Assembly (NCBI GenBank): GCA_017484235.1
Contig: JAFUTM010000183.1
Location: 1-9,954, forward strand
DNA from: Selenomonadaceae bacterium
Lineage (GTDB): Bacteria; Bacillota; Negativicutes; Selenomonadales; Selenomonadaceae
Length of the DNA: 9,954 nucleotides
Direction: 5' to 3'
This document shows, one piece after another, positions 1 through 7,107 of this stretch. The notes beneath the pieces are model-generated. The model ran no database searches and was not told the DNA's origin. It was given only the letters and a program-made list of their open reading frames with translations. Position 1 is the stretch's first letter, and every line of letters begins with the position of its first letter. The position numbers and the translations under genes were made by a program.

Positions 1-639
1 AAGATCAATGTTCAGATGCTCGCAAAGTTCAATTAGGCCGGACGCTTTCGTTGCGCCAAGTGGTGACGCCTCAAGAGTAGCTGCTTCAGCATAGACCAAT
101 TGTAAATTACTATCCTTCAATCTTGCAACCGTTCGTTCACGTGATTCAATTGAACGATGATAAATATTAACTTTCATAATATCTTCTTTATGTTCAATTG
201 CATATCTTTTTAAATCCTCACATTTAACACAAATTCGGTTAAACATATTATAGTATACGCTCATACCAAAATCGGCAATGTGTTCAATATCGTGAGGACT
301 GGCGATTGAATCGCGAATCGTCAGCAAATGAATCATTGCATCTTCCATTTTGCCTAACTCAATGAGTTTAATACAGTCTTCAAATGACACTGAGTGCAAT
401 GAAATTGGCCTATCCTCAAATAAATCATAGACCAGACCTCCACTGGTTAGAATCATATAACGAATATTTTTAAATTCTTCTTTATAATCGGACATCTCAG
501 CCAGACAACGACCAGATGCCACGACCACGTGGATACCAGATTTTAATAGATTATTAATAGCACCTGCCGTTTGGGAAGTAATCTTTTTTTCAGATGTAAG
601 CGTGGTGCCGTCCATATCAAGAGCTAAAAGTTTGAACAT
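1..639 (-). CDS. Cof-type HAD-superfamily hydrolase (partial, C-terminus beyond window)
   Basis: Only the first 213 residues are present; the gene runs off the left edge. Motif I is visible at the N-terminus as DMDGT (D8 nucleophile, D10 acid/base), motif II as VVVASGR (S42), and the motif III lysine is probably K198 in the GATKASG segment near the cut. The metal-binding GDxxND motif expected shortly after this lies outside the window. The stretch between about residues 80 and 185 fits the C2-type cap of the Cof/YidA subgroup, which dephosphorylates small phosphorylated metabolites such as sugar phosphates or flavin/pyridoxal phosphates in the cytoplasm; the substrate cannot be told from sequence. 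The start is the ATG at 637-639 with a GAGGT ribosome binding site 6 bases upstream and motif I at the correct distance. It lies 93 bp downstream of the RNA methyltransferase on the same strand and may be co-transcribed with it. Confidence 0.9.
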   Translation of the reverse strand, partial: MFKLLALDMDGTTLTSEKKITSQTAGAINNLLKSGIHVVVASGRCLAEMSDYKEEFKNIRYMILTSGGLVYDLFEDRPISLHSVSFEDCIKLIELGKMEDAMIHLLTIRDSIASPHDIEHIADFGMSVYYNMFNRICVKCEDLKRYAIEHKEDIMKVNIYHRSIESRERTVARLKDSNLQLVYAEAATLEASPLGATKASGLIELCEHLNIDL

Positions 640-732
640 GATAAAACCTCACTATATTTTATTTTAATTCAATTATTATTGCAACATAAAATTAATTTTT
701 AATCAGAGCACATTAAACTATTCCATAAAAAA

Positions 733-1380
733 TTATGTAAAGTGAAAAATTAATATGGCAGCAGCTGCATTGACGTTAAGTGATTCGACGTTACTAATCG
801 GTATGGTAATTTTAGTTGCAGCTTCGCGCAAGTTTTTACTGACACCGGCACCTTCATTGCCCAAAATAAGAGCACAGTGTTCAGGCTTATTAAATTTTTT
901 ATAGTCAATACCGTTGATATGCGCGGCAACAAGATTGAATTTTGAATTTAACAGATCATCTTCAGACATATTAATTAAATTCAAGTGAAAGATTGCGCCC
1001 ATTGAGGCACGAATGGATTTTGGATTAAATGGATCAGCCGTTCCGTCAATCAAAATTACATCGTGAAAATTAGCTGCTGCCGTTGTCCTCAAGATCGCAC
1101 CAACATTATTTGGGTCTTGAATTTTATCTAAAACAATGATAAAATTCTCGGATATTGCTGATGATTTTGGCTTATTACAGACAGCGATTGCAGATTGAGG
1201 TGTTGTCAACGATGAAAATTTTTTAAAGTTTTGTTCACCGATTTCCTCCTGCGTTACAATGAACTCAATTAAATGTTTCGGCACCTCATTAATTAGCTTG
1301 TCGCCTTCAACAGTGAATAAGCCATACTCATCGCGATACTTTCGTAATTTTAATTTATTAATTAATTTTAATTTATTCAT
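733..1380 (-). CDS. TrmH/SpoU family RNA 2'-O-ribose methyltransferase
   Basis: A 215-residue protein with the three SpoU (SPOUT) motifs. Motif 1 is around residues 85-100 (DKIQDPNNVGAILRTA-like), motif 2 is LILGNEGAGV (about residues 171-180), and motif 3 is IPISNVESLNVNAAAAILIF just before the C-terminus. The Asn and Arg of motif 1, the Glu of NEG and the Ser/Asn of ESLNV are present, so an active S-adenosylmethionine-dependent trefoil-knot enzyme is expected. The N-terminal segment (KYRDEYGLFTVEGDKLINE) is the substrate-binding domain typical of 23S rRNA methyltransferases of the RlmB/TsnR type, but this domain is shorter than usual (family members are commonly 240-270 residues). The exact rRNA target cannot be assigned. 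No ribosome binding site is visible before the ATG at 1378-1380, and the first codons contain a short tandem duplication. It is divergent from the L,D-transpeptidase gene, 85 bp away. Confidence 0.9.
   Translation of the reverse strand: MNKLKLINKLKLRKYRDEYGLFTVEGDKLINEVPKHLIEFIVTQEEIGEQNFKKFSSLTTPQSAIAVCNKPKSSAISENFIIVLDKIQDPNNVGAILRTTAAANFHDVILIDGTADPFNPKSIRASMGAIFHLNLINMSEDDLLNSKFNLVAAHINGIDYKKFNKPEHCALILGNEGAGVSKNLREAATKITIPISNVESLNVNAAAAILIFHFT
1345..1377 (-). repeat. Tandem duplication in the methyltransferase N-terminal codons
   Basis: Codons 2-12 of the RNA methyltransferase encode NKLKLI followed by NKLKL. At DNA level, the 15 bases AATAAATTAAAATTA occur twice in direct tandem, 18 bases apart and in frame. 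This looks like a replication-slippage duplication in an AT-rich tract; it adds six residues ahead of the conserved KYRDEYGLF segment. Confidence 0.8.
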
Positions 1381-1465
1381 AATATAATAATAACAGAAAA
1401 AATTTTAAAAAACAAGCTACCATAATATATAAAAACGTGATAAAATATCGACGAGGTGAATTTTA

Positions 1466-2653
1466 ATGAGAATAATAATAACAATGGTGCTAATGTTGAC
1501 GGCACTTTTTAGTATTAGCGGCTTGGCACAAGCCGAAAAGAAAATCTTGATAAATTTGGCAGCGAGGTCTCTGCTTCTTGTTGACGGAAACAAACGAGTG
1601 GCTTTATACCCTATTGGAGTTGGCAAAGTGAATACACCGACACCAACCGGCTACTATAAAATAATGACAAAAGAAGTTAATCCGCCTTGGATTGATCCGA
1701 GCCATCCTGAATATGAAGTACCAAGCGGCGCAAATAATCCTTTGGGCTATAGATGGATGCAAATTCACGGAAACTATGGAATACACGGCACGAATAAACC
1801 GGACAGTATCGGTCATTACGTTTCAAATGGCTGCATAAGAATGCGCGAAGCGGACGTTGAAGACCTCTTTGATAGAGTTGAAATTGGCACTCCGGTAGAA
1901 ATAACTTACAATCGTGTCGTAGTAGAAAAAGCCGATGACGGTAGAATTGTTTATTATATTTATCCAGACGGATACGGCTGGCAGAACGTTGATGTTAAAT
2001 ATGTAAACAGTTGGTTAAATATGTGGGGCGTTGGCGCATTTGCAGATGACAACGAGATATCAAAAGCCATATCTAAATCTGACGGCAATGCTATATATAT
2101 TGGTAAAGCCTATACACTTGAAATGGACGGGCACGAAATACCTGCGACGGATCAAAACGGCAGACATTTTGATAATAAGGTTGTGGAACGCGAAGGCATA
2201 ACCTATTTGCCAGCAGTTCCGATAGCTATGGCCTTAGAAATGAAATTGGAATGGAGACATCACACAACTTTGGCAACAAGGTATGGTGAAGTTTCTGGCA
2301 TTGAAAGAAAAGGGCAGCTTTATATAAACGAAGATGATGCCAATGTTTTATTTAGAATAGAAGGCTGGAAAGAAGATAATTTTTATAGAATTAGAAAACT
2401 TGGTGAAGAGGTAGAAGTATACGGTTCAGACGGAAATGAAAATGGAACAGCTCAACCTAGTGATATAAACTCTGAAAATAATAACAATGGCAATAATAAT
2501 AACGAAACTTTGAATAACGATGACAATCAAAATAATAATGATGAGAGTAATAACAATGATGTAAATTCAGAGAACAGCACTGATGATAATTCTTCAGAAA
2601 ATGAAGTATCTGTCGATGTTCAAACTGATGAATCATCTAATACAGCTGCATAA
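1466..2653 (+). CDS. Secreted L,D-transpeptidase (YkuD domain) with Asn-rich C-terminal tail
   Basis: A 395-residue exported protein. Residues 1-23 form a signal peptide (MRIIIT, hydrophobic core, cleavage likely after AQA23). The YkuD catalytic domain spans about residues 25-150: it opens with ILINLAARSLLLVD, carries the TPTPTGYY strand, IHGT (H107) and the catalytic SNGCIRM motif with nucleophile C123. Such enzymes form 3-3 cross-links between meso-diaminopimelate residues of peptidoglycan or attach proteins to it, outside the cytoplasmic membrane. Residues about 210-315 form a second region; the segment REGITYLPAVPIAMALEMKL resembles the copper-amine-oxidase-N-terminal-like repeat of Firmicute wall proteins (a similarity judgement only). 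The last 62 residues are low complexity with 23 Asn plus Asp, Ser and Glu. The start has a GAGGTG site at 1453-1458, 7 bases upstream. polA follows after 27 bp, suggesting co-transcription. Confidence 0.92.
   Translation: MRIIITMVLMLTALFSISGLAQAEKKILINLAARSLLLVDGNKRVALYPIGVGKVNTPTPTGYYKIMTKEVNPPWIDPSHPEYEVPSGANNPLGYRWMQIHGNYGIHGTNKPDSIGHYVSNGCIRMREADVEDLFDRVEIGTPVEITYNRVVVEKADDGRIVYYIYPDGYGWQNVDVKYVNSWLNMWGVGAFADDNEISKAISKSDGNAIYIGKAYTLEMDGHEIPATDQNGRHFDNKVVEREGITYLPAVPIAMALEMKLEWRHHTTLATRYGEVSGIERKGQLYINEDDANVLFRIEGWKEDNFYRIRKLGEEVEVYGSDGNENGTAQPSDINSENNNNGNNNNETLNNDDNQNNNDESNNNDVNSENSTDDNSSENEVSVDVQTDESSNTAA
2465..2650 (+). repeat. AAT/AAC-rich low-complexity tract encoding an Asn/Asp/Ser tail
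   Basis: The 3' end of the L,D-transpeptidase gene is a degenerate trinucleotide tract of AAT and AAC codons interrupted by GAT, GAA and AGT. It encodes residues 334-395, of which 23 are Asn and 8 Asp; it includes two runs of four Asn. It is acidic, presumably disordered and free of any sorting motif or transmembrane helix. Length changes by whole codons through slippage would keep the reading frame. Confidence 0.8.
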
Positions 2654-2680
2654 TTAAAGAAGTAATCAGTGGTGATTTAA

Positions 2681-4945
2681 ATGGTGATAATAGATGGAAG
2701 CAGCATATTATACAGGTCTTATTATGGACTGCCTGACCAACTGAAAAATGAGCGCGGCGAATCAACAGGTGCAATAGTCGGTTTTATGAATGAGCTGCTC
2801 AAAGAAAAAAATGATCACTCAAACGAAAAAATAATAATTGTTTTGGATAGAGGCGGCAGGTCTAAACGAAAAGAAAAGTATGCTGATTATAAAAACAACC
2901 GCCAGACCATACCAGACGAACTATTGAGACAGGCAAACGTAATAAAAGCTCTTCTTAAGTGTATTGGTATAGAAGTAGTACACGCCTCAGACGGAGCAGA
3001 AGGCGACGACGCAATTGGCACATTGACAAAATTAGCCAACGAATCGGTAAGAATTATCACTGTAGATGCCGATATGCTCCAACTTTTAGATTCAAATACA
3101 AACGTGGAACTGCTCAAAAAAAATAAACGCGAGTTGTATGATGTGGCTCGGTTTGAAAGTGAATTTGGATTTAAGCCCACCTCGTTTGTGGATTATAAAG
3201 CTCTTTTCGGTGATAAAAGCGACAATATTCCTGGCGTAAATGGAATCGGCGAAAAGACGGCTAAACGGCTGATTCAAACGTATGGTAATTTAGATGATCT
3301 TTATAAATATATATATGAAATAAAATCTGCTAAATTAAAAGAACAGTTAATCTCTGGTAAAGAAAATGCTTATTTGTCACGCGAATTGGCAAAAATAGAC
3401 AACTGCGCGGAAATAGAAATTATTGAAGCTGCTGAAAATGAAATCCAGGCTAAAACAATTTGCGAAGAAGAAGGCTTATTGTCTCTTATCGTTCGTTTAT
3501 ATGGAAAGCCTGAATTGGAAAAGTTGCCTGAATACGAAATATCCGGCAAGTATGTATACAGATTAAAATCGGCAATTAAAGCCGGTGAAATAATTGACGA
3601 CACAAAATATGATTTAGAGTTAATGGCTTATGTGTTAGACCCTGAACGCGGCGTTAAAAAATTAGAAAGTCAGCTGGCTGTTAAAGGACGGCTATTGGAA
3701 AATATAGGGCGTCATTTAGAGGATAACCTAATTGCCAGTGACGAAATGAAATTATATGAGACCATTGAACTGCCTCTGATTAAAATTTTGGCTGATATGG
3801 AAGAACGCGGTGTCAAGGTCAATCTTGAACAATTAAAAGCCGAAAATACAGTATTAACCAAAGAACTCACGTTTCTTGAAACAGAAATATATGAGACGGC
3901 TGGTCGTGTCTTTAATTTAAATTCTTCACAGCAGTTAGGCAAAATTCTATTTGAAGTTATGGGCATTGCTCCTCTCAAAAAAACTAAAAGCGGTTACTCT
4001 ACTGATGCCGAAGTGTTGAGACAGCTTGAAGATCAATATCCAATAGTGAGGCAGGTGCAGCGGTACCGTCAGATTTTTAAATTAAAACGTACCTATTTAG
4101 ACGGTATTGAAAAGCAGCTCGACTCAAATTGCAGAGTACATACAACCTTTAATCAGACACAGACAGCTACTGGCAGATTGTCCAGCAGTGATCCTAATCT
4201 TCAAAATATACCAATACGGACGCAAGAGGGCAAAGCGATTCGTCGTTTATTTGAAGCCGGTGACGGTTACGACTATCTGTTGAGTGCCGACTATAGTCAA
4301 ATTGAGTTACGAATTTTAGCTCATTTATCTGAAGATCAAAAATTAATTGAAGCCTTCAATTCTGATGAAGATATTCACAGCCGAACTGCTGAAGAAGTTT
4401 TTGGAGACGCCTCTCTCAGAAACCGTGCTAAGGCGATAAACTACGGAATAGTATATGGTCTCAGCGATTATGGTCTTGCAAAGCAGCTTTTGATTACTCG
4501 TAAGGAAGCTGGCGATTATATCGAACAATACTTTAATAAATACAGCGGCGTTAAAAATTATATGAATCGTCTGATAGATGAGAGTCGGCAGCGCGGTTAC
4601 GTTGAAACTATGTATAATCGCCGCAGGCAGCTTCCTGGTCTCGAAAGTCGAAATAATAATGCCAGACACTTAGCTGAACGACAGGCGATGAATACTCCAA
4701 TTCAAGGCTCTGCAGCTGATATAATAAAGCTGGCTATGATAGCGGTTGATAATCAATTAAAAAAGGGCGGATTTACAAGTCGTATGCTTCTTCAAGTTCA
4801 CGATGAATTACTGTTGGAAGTTACAAAGTCCGAAATTGAGTCAGTTACTGACATTGTACGCCGTGAAATGGAGTCAGTTGCTAAAATGAAGGTTCCTCTT
4901 AAAGTGGATATTCATTTTGCTCATAATTGGGCTGATGCTAAATAA
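2681..4945 (+). CDS. polA: DNA polymerase I, short form lacking most of the 3'-5' exonuclease domain
   Basis: Family A polymerase of 754 residues, shorter than E. coli Pol I (928) and Taq (832). The 5' nuclease domain covers about residues 1-285: D5 in VIIDGSS, D56 before the KYADYKNNR segment, the GAEGDDAIG cluster (E107, D109, D110), VDADMLQLL (D129, D131) and GDKSDNIPGVNGIGEKTA (D178, D181 and helix-hairpin-helix). Only about 70 residues (285-355) remain where a 3'-5' exonuclease domain would sit; the DxE and other exonuclease motifs are absent, so no proofreading is expected. The polymerase domain (355-754) is complete: motif A DYSQIELR with D537, O-helix R580/K584/Y588/Y592, motif C QVHDE with D708 and E709. 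It fills gaps and removes RNA primers in repair and lagging-strand synthesis. The start has GGTGA at 2671-2675 and begins directly at the DG motif. The unusual Y588 replaces the common Phe. Confidence 0.97.
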   Translation: MVIIDGSSILYRSYYGLPDQLKNERGESTGAIVGFMNELLKEKNDHSNEKIIIVLDRGGRSKRKEKYADYKNNRQTIPDELLRQANVIKALLKCIGIEVVHASDGAEGDDAIGTLTKLANESVRIITVDADMLQLLDSNTNVELLKKNKRELYDVARFESEFGFKPTSFVDYKALFGDKSDNIPGVNGIGEKTAKRLIQTYGNLDDLYKYIYEIKSAKLKEQLISGKENAYLSRELAKIDNCAEIEIIEAAENEIQAKTICEEEGLLSLIVRLYGKPELEKLPEYEISGKYVYRLKSAIKAGEIIDDTKYDLELMAYVLDPERGVKKLESQLAVKGRLLENIGRHLEDNLIASDEMKLYETIELPLIKILADMEERGVKVNLEQLKAENTVLTKELTFLETEIYETAGRVFNLNSSQQLGKILFEVMGIAPLKKTKSGYSTDAEVLRQLEDQYPIVRQVQRYRQIFKLKRTYLDGIEKQLDSNCRVHTTFNQTQTATGRLSSSDPNLQNIPIRTQEGKAIRRLFEAGDGYDYLLSADYSQIELRILAHLSEDQKLIEAFNSDEDIHSRTAEEVFGDASLRNRAKAINYGIVYGLSDYGLAKQLLITRKEAGDYIEQYFNKYSGVKNYMNRLIDESRQRGYVETMYNRRRQLPGLESRNNNARHLAERQAMNTPIQGSAADIIKLAMIAVDNQLKKGGFTSRMLLQVHDELLLEVTKSEIESVTDIVRREMESVAKMKVPLKVDIHFAHNWADAK

Positions 4946-4989
4946 TTTGGATTATACTATTTGTCTTCGGAACTTTTTGGTGGTGTTTT

Positions 4990-5673
4990 ATGTACATAAT
5001 AGGCGTGACGGGCGGTATTGCCTGTGGTAAAAGTATGGTTTCAAATGAATTGAGAAAATTTGGTGCTCGTATTATTAGTGCTGATAATATGATTCATTGG
5101 TTAATGAAACCTCGCCACGAAATTTATAATTCTTATGTCAATCATTTTGGTTCTGATATATTGCTTAAAAACGGTCAATTAAACCGCAGAAAAATCGCTT
5201 CCATTGTCTTTAAAGATAAATCTCAGTTGGAGTGGATAAACAATGAAACTCATCCGATTTTATTAAAGCTCATACGTGAGCGCATTGTCGCTTACCAGCG
5301 CAAGGGCGTTTCAGTTGTTGTTTTAGATATTCCGCTGCTATTTGAAGCGGGCTGGGATAAAGAATGTGATGAAGTTTGGGTTGTTTATTTAAAAAAGAGT
5401 CTGCAGATTAAACGTTTAATGGAGCGTAATGGCTTAACCAAAGAGCAGGCGGAAGCTCGTATTGGCGCTCAATTATCTGCTAAGGAAAGGCTTATGCGTG
5501 CTGACATTATTATAAATAACAGCACAGATAAAACAGATACTCGTCTTCAAGTTAAACGATTGATGGAACGCAAATTTCCTCATCTTTTAAAGAAGTATAT
5601 TAAATATCAAATTTCTGAGCTTAATCTGCTCAATGCAAAAAGAATGGAAATTGTGAGGCTGCTGTCAAATTGA
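4990..5673 (+). CDS. coaE: Dephospho-CoA kinase
   Basis: A 227-residue cytoplasmic P-loop kinase that phosphorylates the 3'-hydroxyl of dephospho-CoA with ATP, the last step of coenzyme A synthesis. The Walker A loop GGIACGKS is at residues 8-15, the conserved Asp of the second motif is D32 (ISADN, where most homologues have DAD), and the DIPLLFEAGWD segment (about 114-124) and the lid region with RMRADxxINN-like sequence (LMRADIIINNS) are typical. About 25 residues beyond the usual 200-residue core form a basic C-terminal extension of unknown role. GGTGGTG at 4979-4985 precedes the ATG by 4 bases. It sits 44 bp after polA; the polA-coaE pairing is a common arrangement in Firmicutes. Its stop overlaps the TTG start of the next gene. 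Confidence 0.95.
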   Translation: MYIIGVTGGIACGKSMVSNELRKFGARIISADNMIHWLMKPRHEIYNSYVNHFGSDILLKNGQLNRRKIASIVFKDKSQLEWINNETHPILLKLIRERIVAYQRKGVSVVVLDIPLLFEAGWDKECDEVWVVYLKKSLQIKRLMERNGLTKEQAEARIGAQLSAKERLMRADIIINNSTDKTDTRLQVKRLMERKFPHLLKKYIKYQISELNLLNAKRMEIVRLLSN

Positions 5674-6227
5674 ATGTTCATAAAACCAAATACAATATAG
5701 TTTTAACCGCGCTCATAGCGGTTCTAATGGTAATGATATCATTTAATATTGAAAGCTGGCTCTATCCAATTAAATATGAAGATCAAATTAAAAAATATGC
5801 TTCTGAATATAATGTAGAAAAAGAACTCATTATTTCCGTTATGAAAGTCGAGAGTAGGTTTAATGAGCACGCCTTATCAGAGAGTGGTGCAATAGGGCTT
5901 ATGCAGTTAATGCCTGAAACCGGCGAGTGGATTGCTGATCACCTTGATGAAGAGGCCGGCGATTTATATGAAGTGGATCGAAATATAAAATATGGCGTAT
6001 GGTATCTGGCCTTTTTAACTAAAGAATTCGGCGGCAACAAAGTTTTGGCTTTAGCCGCTTATAATGCCGGCCACTCAGCTGTTTGGGATTGGATTGATGA
6101 TTTTGGCTGGAGTAAAGATTTTGATGATATTGAAGCCATACCATACCCTGAAACCAGACAATATGTTAAACGTGTTCTCAAAAATTATCAAAAATATAAA
6201 CAAATTTTTAAAGCTGTTTCTTCATAA
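5670..6227 (+). CDS. Membrane-anchored lytic transglycosylase (SLT domain)
   Basis: A 185-residue protein with one N-terminal transmembrane/signal-anchor segment (about residues 9-26, NIVLTALIAVLMVMIS) and a goose-lysozyme-like SLT domain. The catalytic glutamate is E61 in VMKVESRF, followed by GAIGLMQLMPET (73-84), YNAGHSAV (131-138) and the PYPETRQYVKRVL segment near the end, all in family order. Such enzymes cleave the MurNAc-GlcNAc bond of peptidoglycan outside the cytoplasmic membrane, leaving 1,6-anhydro-MurNAc. The length is usual for the short, single-domain type. The start is a TTG at 5670 that overlaps the coaE stop by 4 bases (TTGA), with GAGG at 5655-5658 as ribosome binding site; the nearby ATG at 5674 is out of frame. 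Translational coupling to coaE is likely. Confidence 0.92.
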   Translation: MNVHKTKYNIVLTALIAVLMVMISFNIESWLYPIKYEDQIKKYASEYNVEKELIISVMKVESRFNEHALSESGAIGLMQLMPETGEWIADHLDEEAGDLYEVDRNIKYGVWYLAFLTKEFGGNKVLALAAYNAGHSAVWDWIDDFGWSKDFDDIEAIPYPETRQYVKRVLKNYQKYKQIFKAVSS

Positions 6228-6308
6228 AAAATTATGAAATGATTGAACTATATTACGTTTGTTGAATAATTTTTTGCCAATAGACGGATATATAAATCAA
6301 ATTTTATC

Positions 6309-6337
6309 TTGACAATATTTAAGCTATGTGTTAGAGT
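6309..6337 (+). promoter_or_regulatory. Sigma-70 type promoter of the infC-rpmI-rplT operon
   Basis: A perfect -35 box TTGACA at 6309-6314 is followed by exactly 17 bases and a -10 box TAGAGT at 6332-6337, preceded by TG at 6329-6330 (extended -10). Transcription is expected to start near 6343-6345. This is the best promoter in the window and sits in the 113-bp gap after the lytic transglycosylase gene. It leaves a leader of only about 15-18 nucleotides before the infC start. Confidence 0.8.
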
Positions 6338-6348
6338 AATGTGGTATT

Positions 6349-6355
6349 GGAGGTG
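6349..6355 (+). promoter_or_regulatory. infC ribosome binding site that decides the start
   Basis: GGAGGTG is a near-perfect Shine-Dalgarno match. It excludes the upstream in-frame GTG at 6341, which lies before it and before the predicted transcription start. Two adjacent in-frame codons remain: ATG at 6359 (5 bases after GGAGG) and ATT at 6362 (8 bases after GGAGG). Both spacings are workable. Confidence 0.8.
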
Positions 6356-6358
6356 TTG

Positions 6359-6889
6359 ATGATTAGCAAGGAGATCCCTAGACTTAACGATGAAATTCAC
6401 GTTCGCGAGGTTCGCCTCACTGGTGCAAATGGTGAGCAGCTCGGCATCGTTTCTACTCGTGATGCATTAAAAATGGCGGAAGAAGCCCATCTTGATTTAG
6501 TTGAGGTTGCGCCTCATGCCAGACCGCCTGTCTGCAAAATTATGAATTATGGCAAATTCCGTTATGAACAACAAAAACGCGATAAAGAAACTCGTAAAAA
6601 ACAAAAAACTATTGTGATGAAGGAAGTAAAACTTCGTCCTGGAATTGAACGCCATGATCTTGATGTTAAGGTTAAGGCTATCTCTAAGTTTATTGCTGAA
6701 GGTTCTAAAGTTAAAGTTACGATAATGTTTCGTGGACGTGAGCTTTCTCATCCAGAAATTGCACAGTCTATTCTTGAATCAATTGTTGAAAAGATTGATT
6801 GTGTTGTTGAGCGTCCGCCAAAAATTGAAGGTAAAAACATGTTAATGATTATTTCTGCAAAGAAGGTGAAATCCAATGCCAAAGATTAA
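6359..6889 (+). CDS. infC: Translation initiation factor IF-3
   Basis: About 176 residues. IF-3 binds the 30S subunit, blocks premature 50S joining and checks start codon and initiator tRNA. The N-terminal domain contains the typical LNDEIHVREVRL and GEQLGIVSTRDAL segments, VAPHARPPVCKIMNYGKFRYEQQK is the family signature leading into the basic linker (KRDKETRKKQK), and the C-terminal domain carries KEVKLRPGIERHDLDVK and a conserved FRGRELSHPEIA. I place the start at ATG 6359, but the next codon ATT (6362) matches the position of the rare AUU start used by infC in Bacillus relatives and E. coli, so either may be used. A longer start at GTG 6341 is unlikely, since it precedes the ribosome binding site. 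The 3' end overlaps rpmI by 14 bases. Confidence 0.97.
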   Translation: MISKEIPRLNDEIHVREVRLTGANGEQLGIVSTRDALKMAEEAHLDLVEVAPHARPPVCKIMNYGKFRYEQQKRDKETRKKQKTIVMKEVKLRPGIERHDLDVKVKAISKFIAEGSKVKVTIMFRGRELSHPEIAQSILESIVEKIDCVVERPPKIEGKNMLMIISAKKVKSNAKD

Positions 6890-7073
6890 AACACATCGTG
6901 CAGCTGCGAAACGCTTTTTTAAAACAGGTTCAGGTCAGTTTAAACGTTTTAAGGCTTATAAATCACACATTCTTGAAAAAAAGACTCCTAAACGTAAACG
7001 CAATCTGCGTAAAGCAACTTTGGCTGCTGCTGGCGATCGCCGTAATCTGAAAAAAATGCTTCCGTATGCTTAA
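6876..7073 (+). CDS. rpmI: 50S ribosomal protein L35 (bL35)
   Basis: A 65-residue, strongly basic protein with the full L35 sequence: PKIKTHRAAAKRFFKTGSGQ at the N-terminus, the HILEKKTPKRKRNLRK segment and the terminal MLPYA. The length is normal. It binds 23S rRNA in the large subunit. AAGGTGA at 6863-6869 lies 6 bases before the ATG and inside the infC coding region; the gene starts 14 bases before the infC stop, so the two are probably translationally coupled. It belongs to the conserved infC-rpmI-rplT operon. Confidence 0.98.
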   Translation: MPKIKTHRAAAKRFFKTGSGQFKRFKAYKSHILEKKTPKRKRNLRKATLAAAGDRRNLKKMLPYA

Positions 7074-7107
7074 TACATTGACTGCATAATAATTGATAAA
7101 TTTAGTT

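Noticed and set aside
640..732. Promoter or terminator between the RNA methyltransferase and HAD genes
   Set aside because: A TTGCAA/TAAAAT pair with 17-base spacing exists on the minus strand but would start transcription at the ribosome binding site; no stem with a uridine run is present. Nothing could be supported.
1421..1450. Promoter for the L,D-transpeptidase gene, with TGATAAAAT as extended -10
   Set aside because: This -10 would place the transcription start inside the ribosome binding site (1453-1458), and no fitting -35 is seen. The 85-bp divergent gap must hold promoters, but I cannot place them with confidence.
4343..4669. 108-codon open frame on the minus strand inside polA
   Set aside because: It is opposite the conserved polymerase motifs, has no recognisable domain or ribosome binding site and is explained as a shadow of polA.
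6221..6238. Inverted repeat TTCATAA/TTATGAA after the lytic transglycosylase as a terminator
   Set aside because: The stem is 7 bp, wholly A/T-rich but for one pair, and no T run follows directly; too weak to call.
6341..6358. Longer infC beginning at GTG 6341
   Set aside because: It starts upstream of the strong GGAGGTG site and before the predicted transcription start, and adds residues (VVLEVL) with no counterpart in IF-3.
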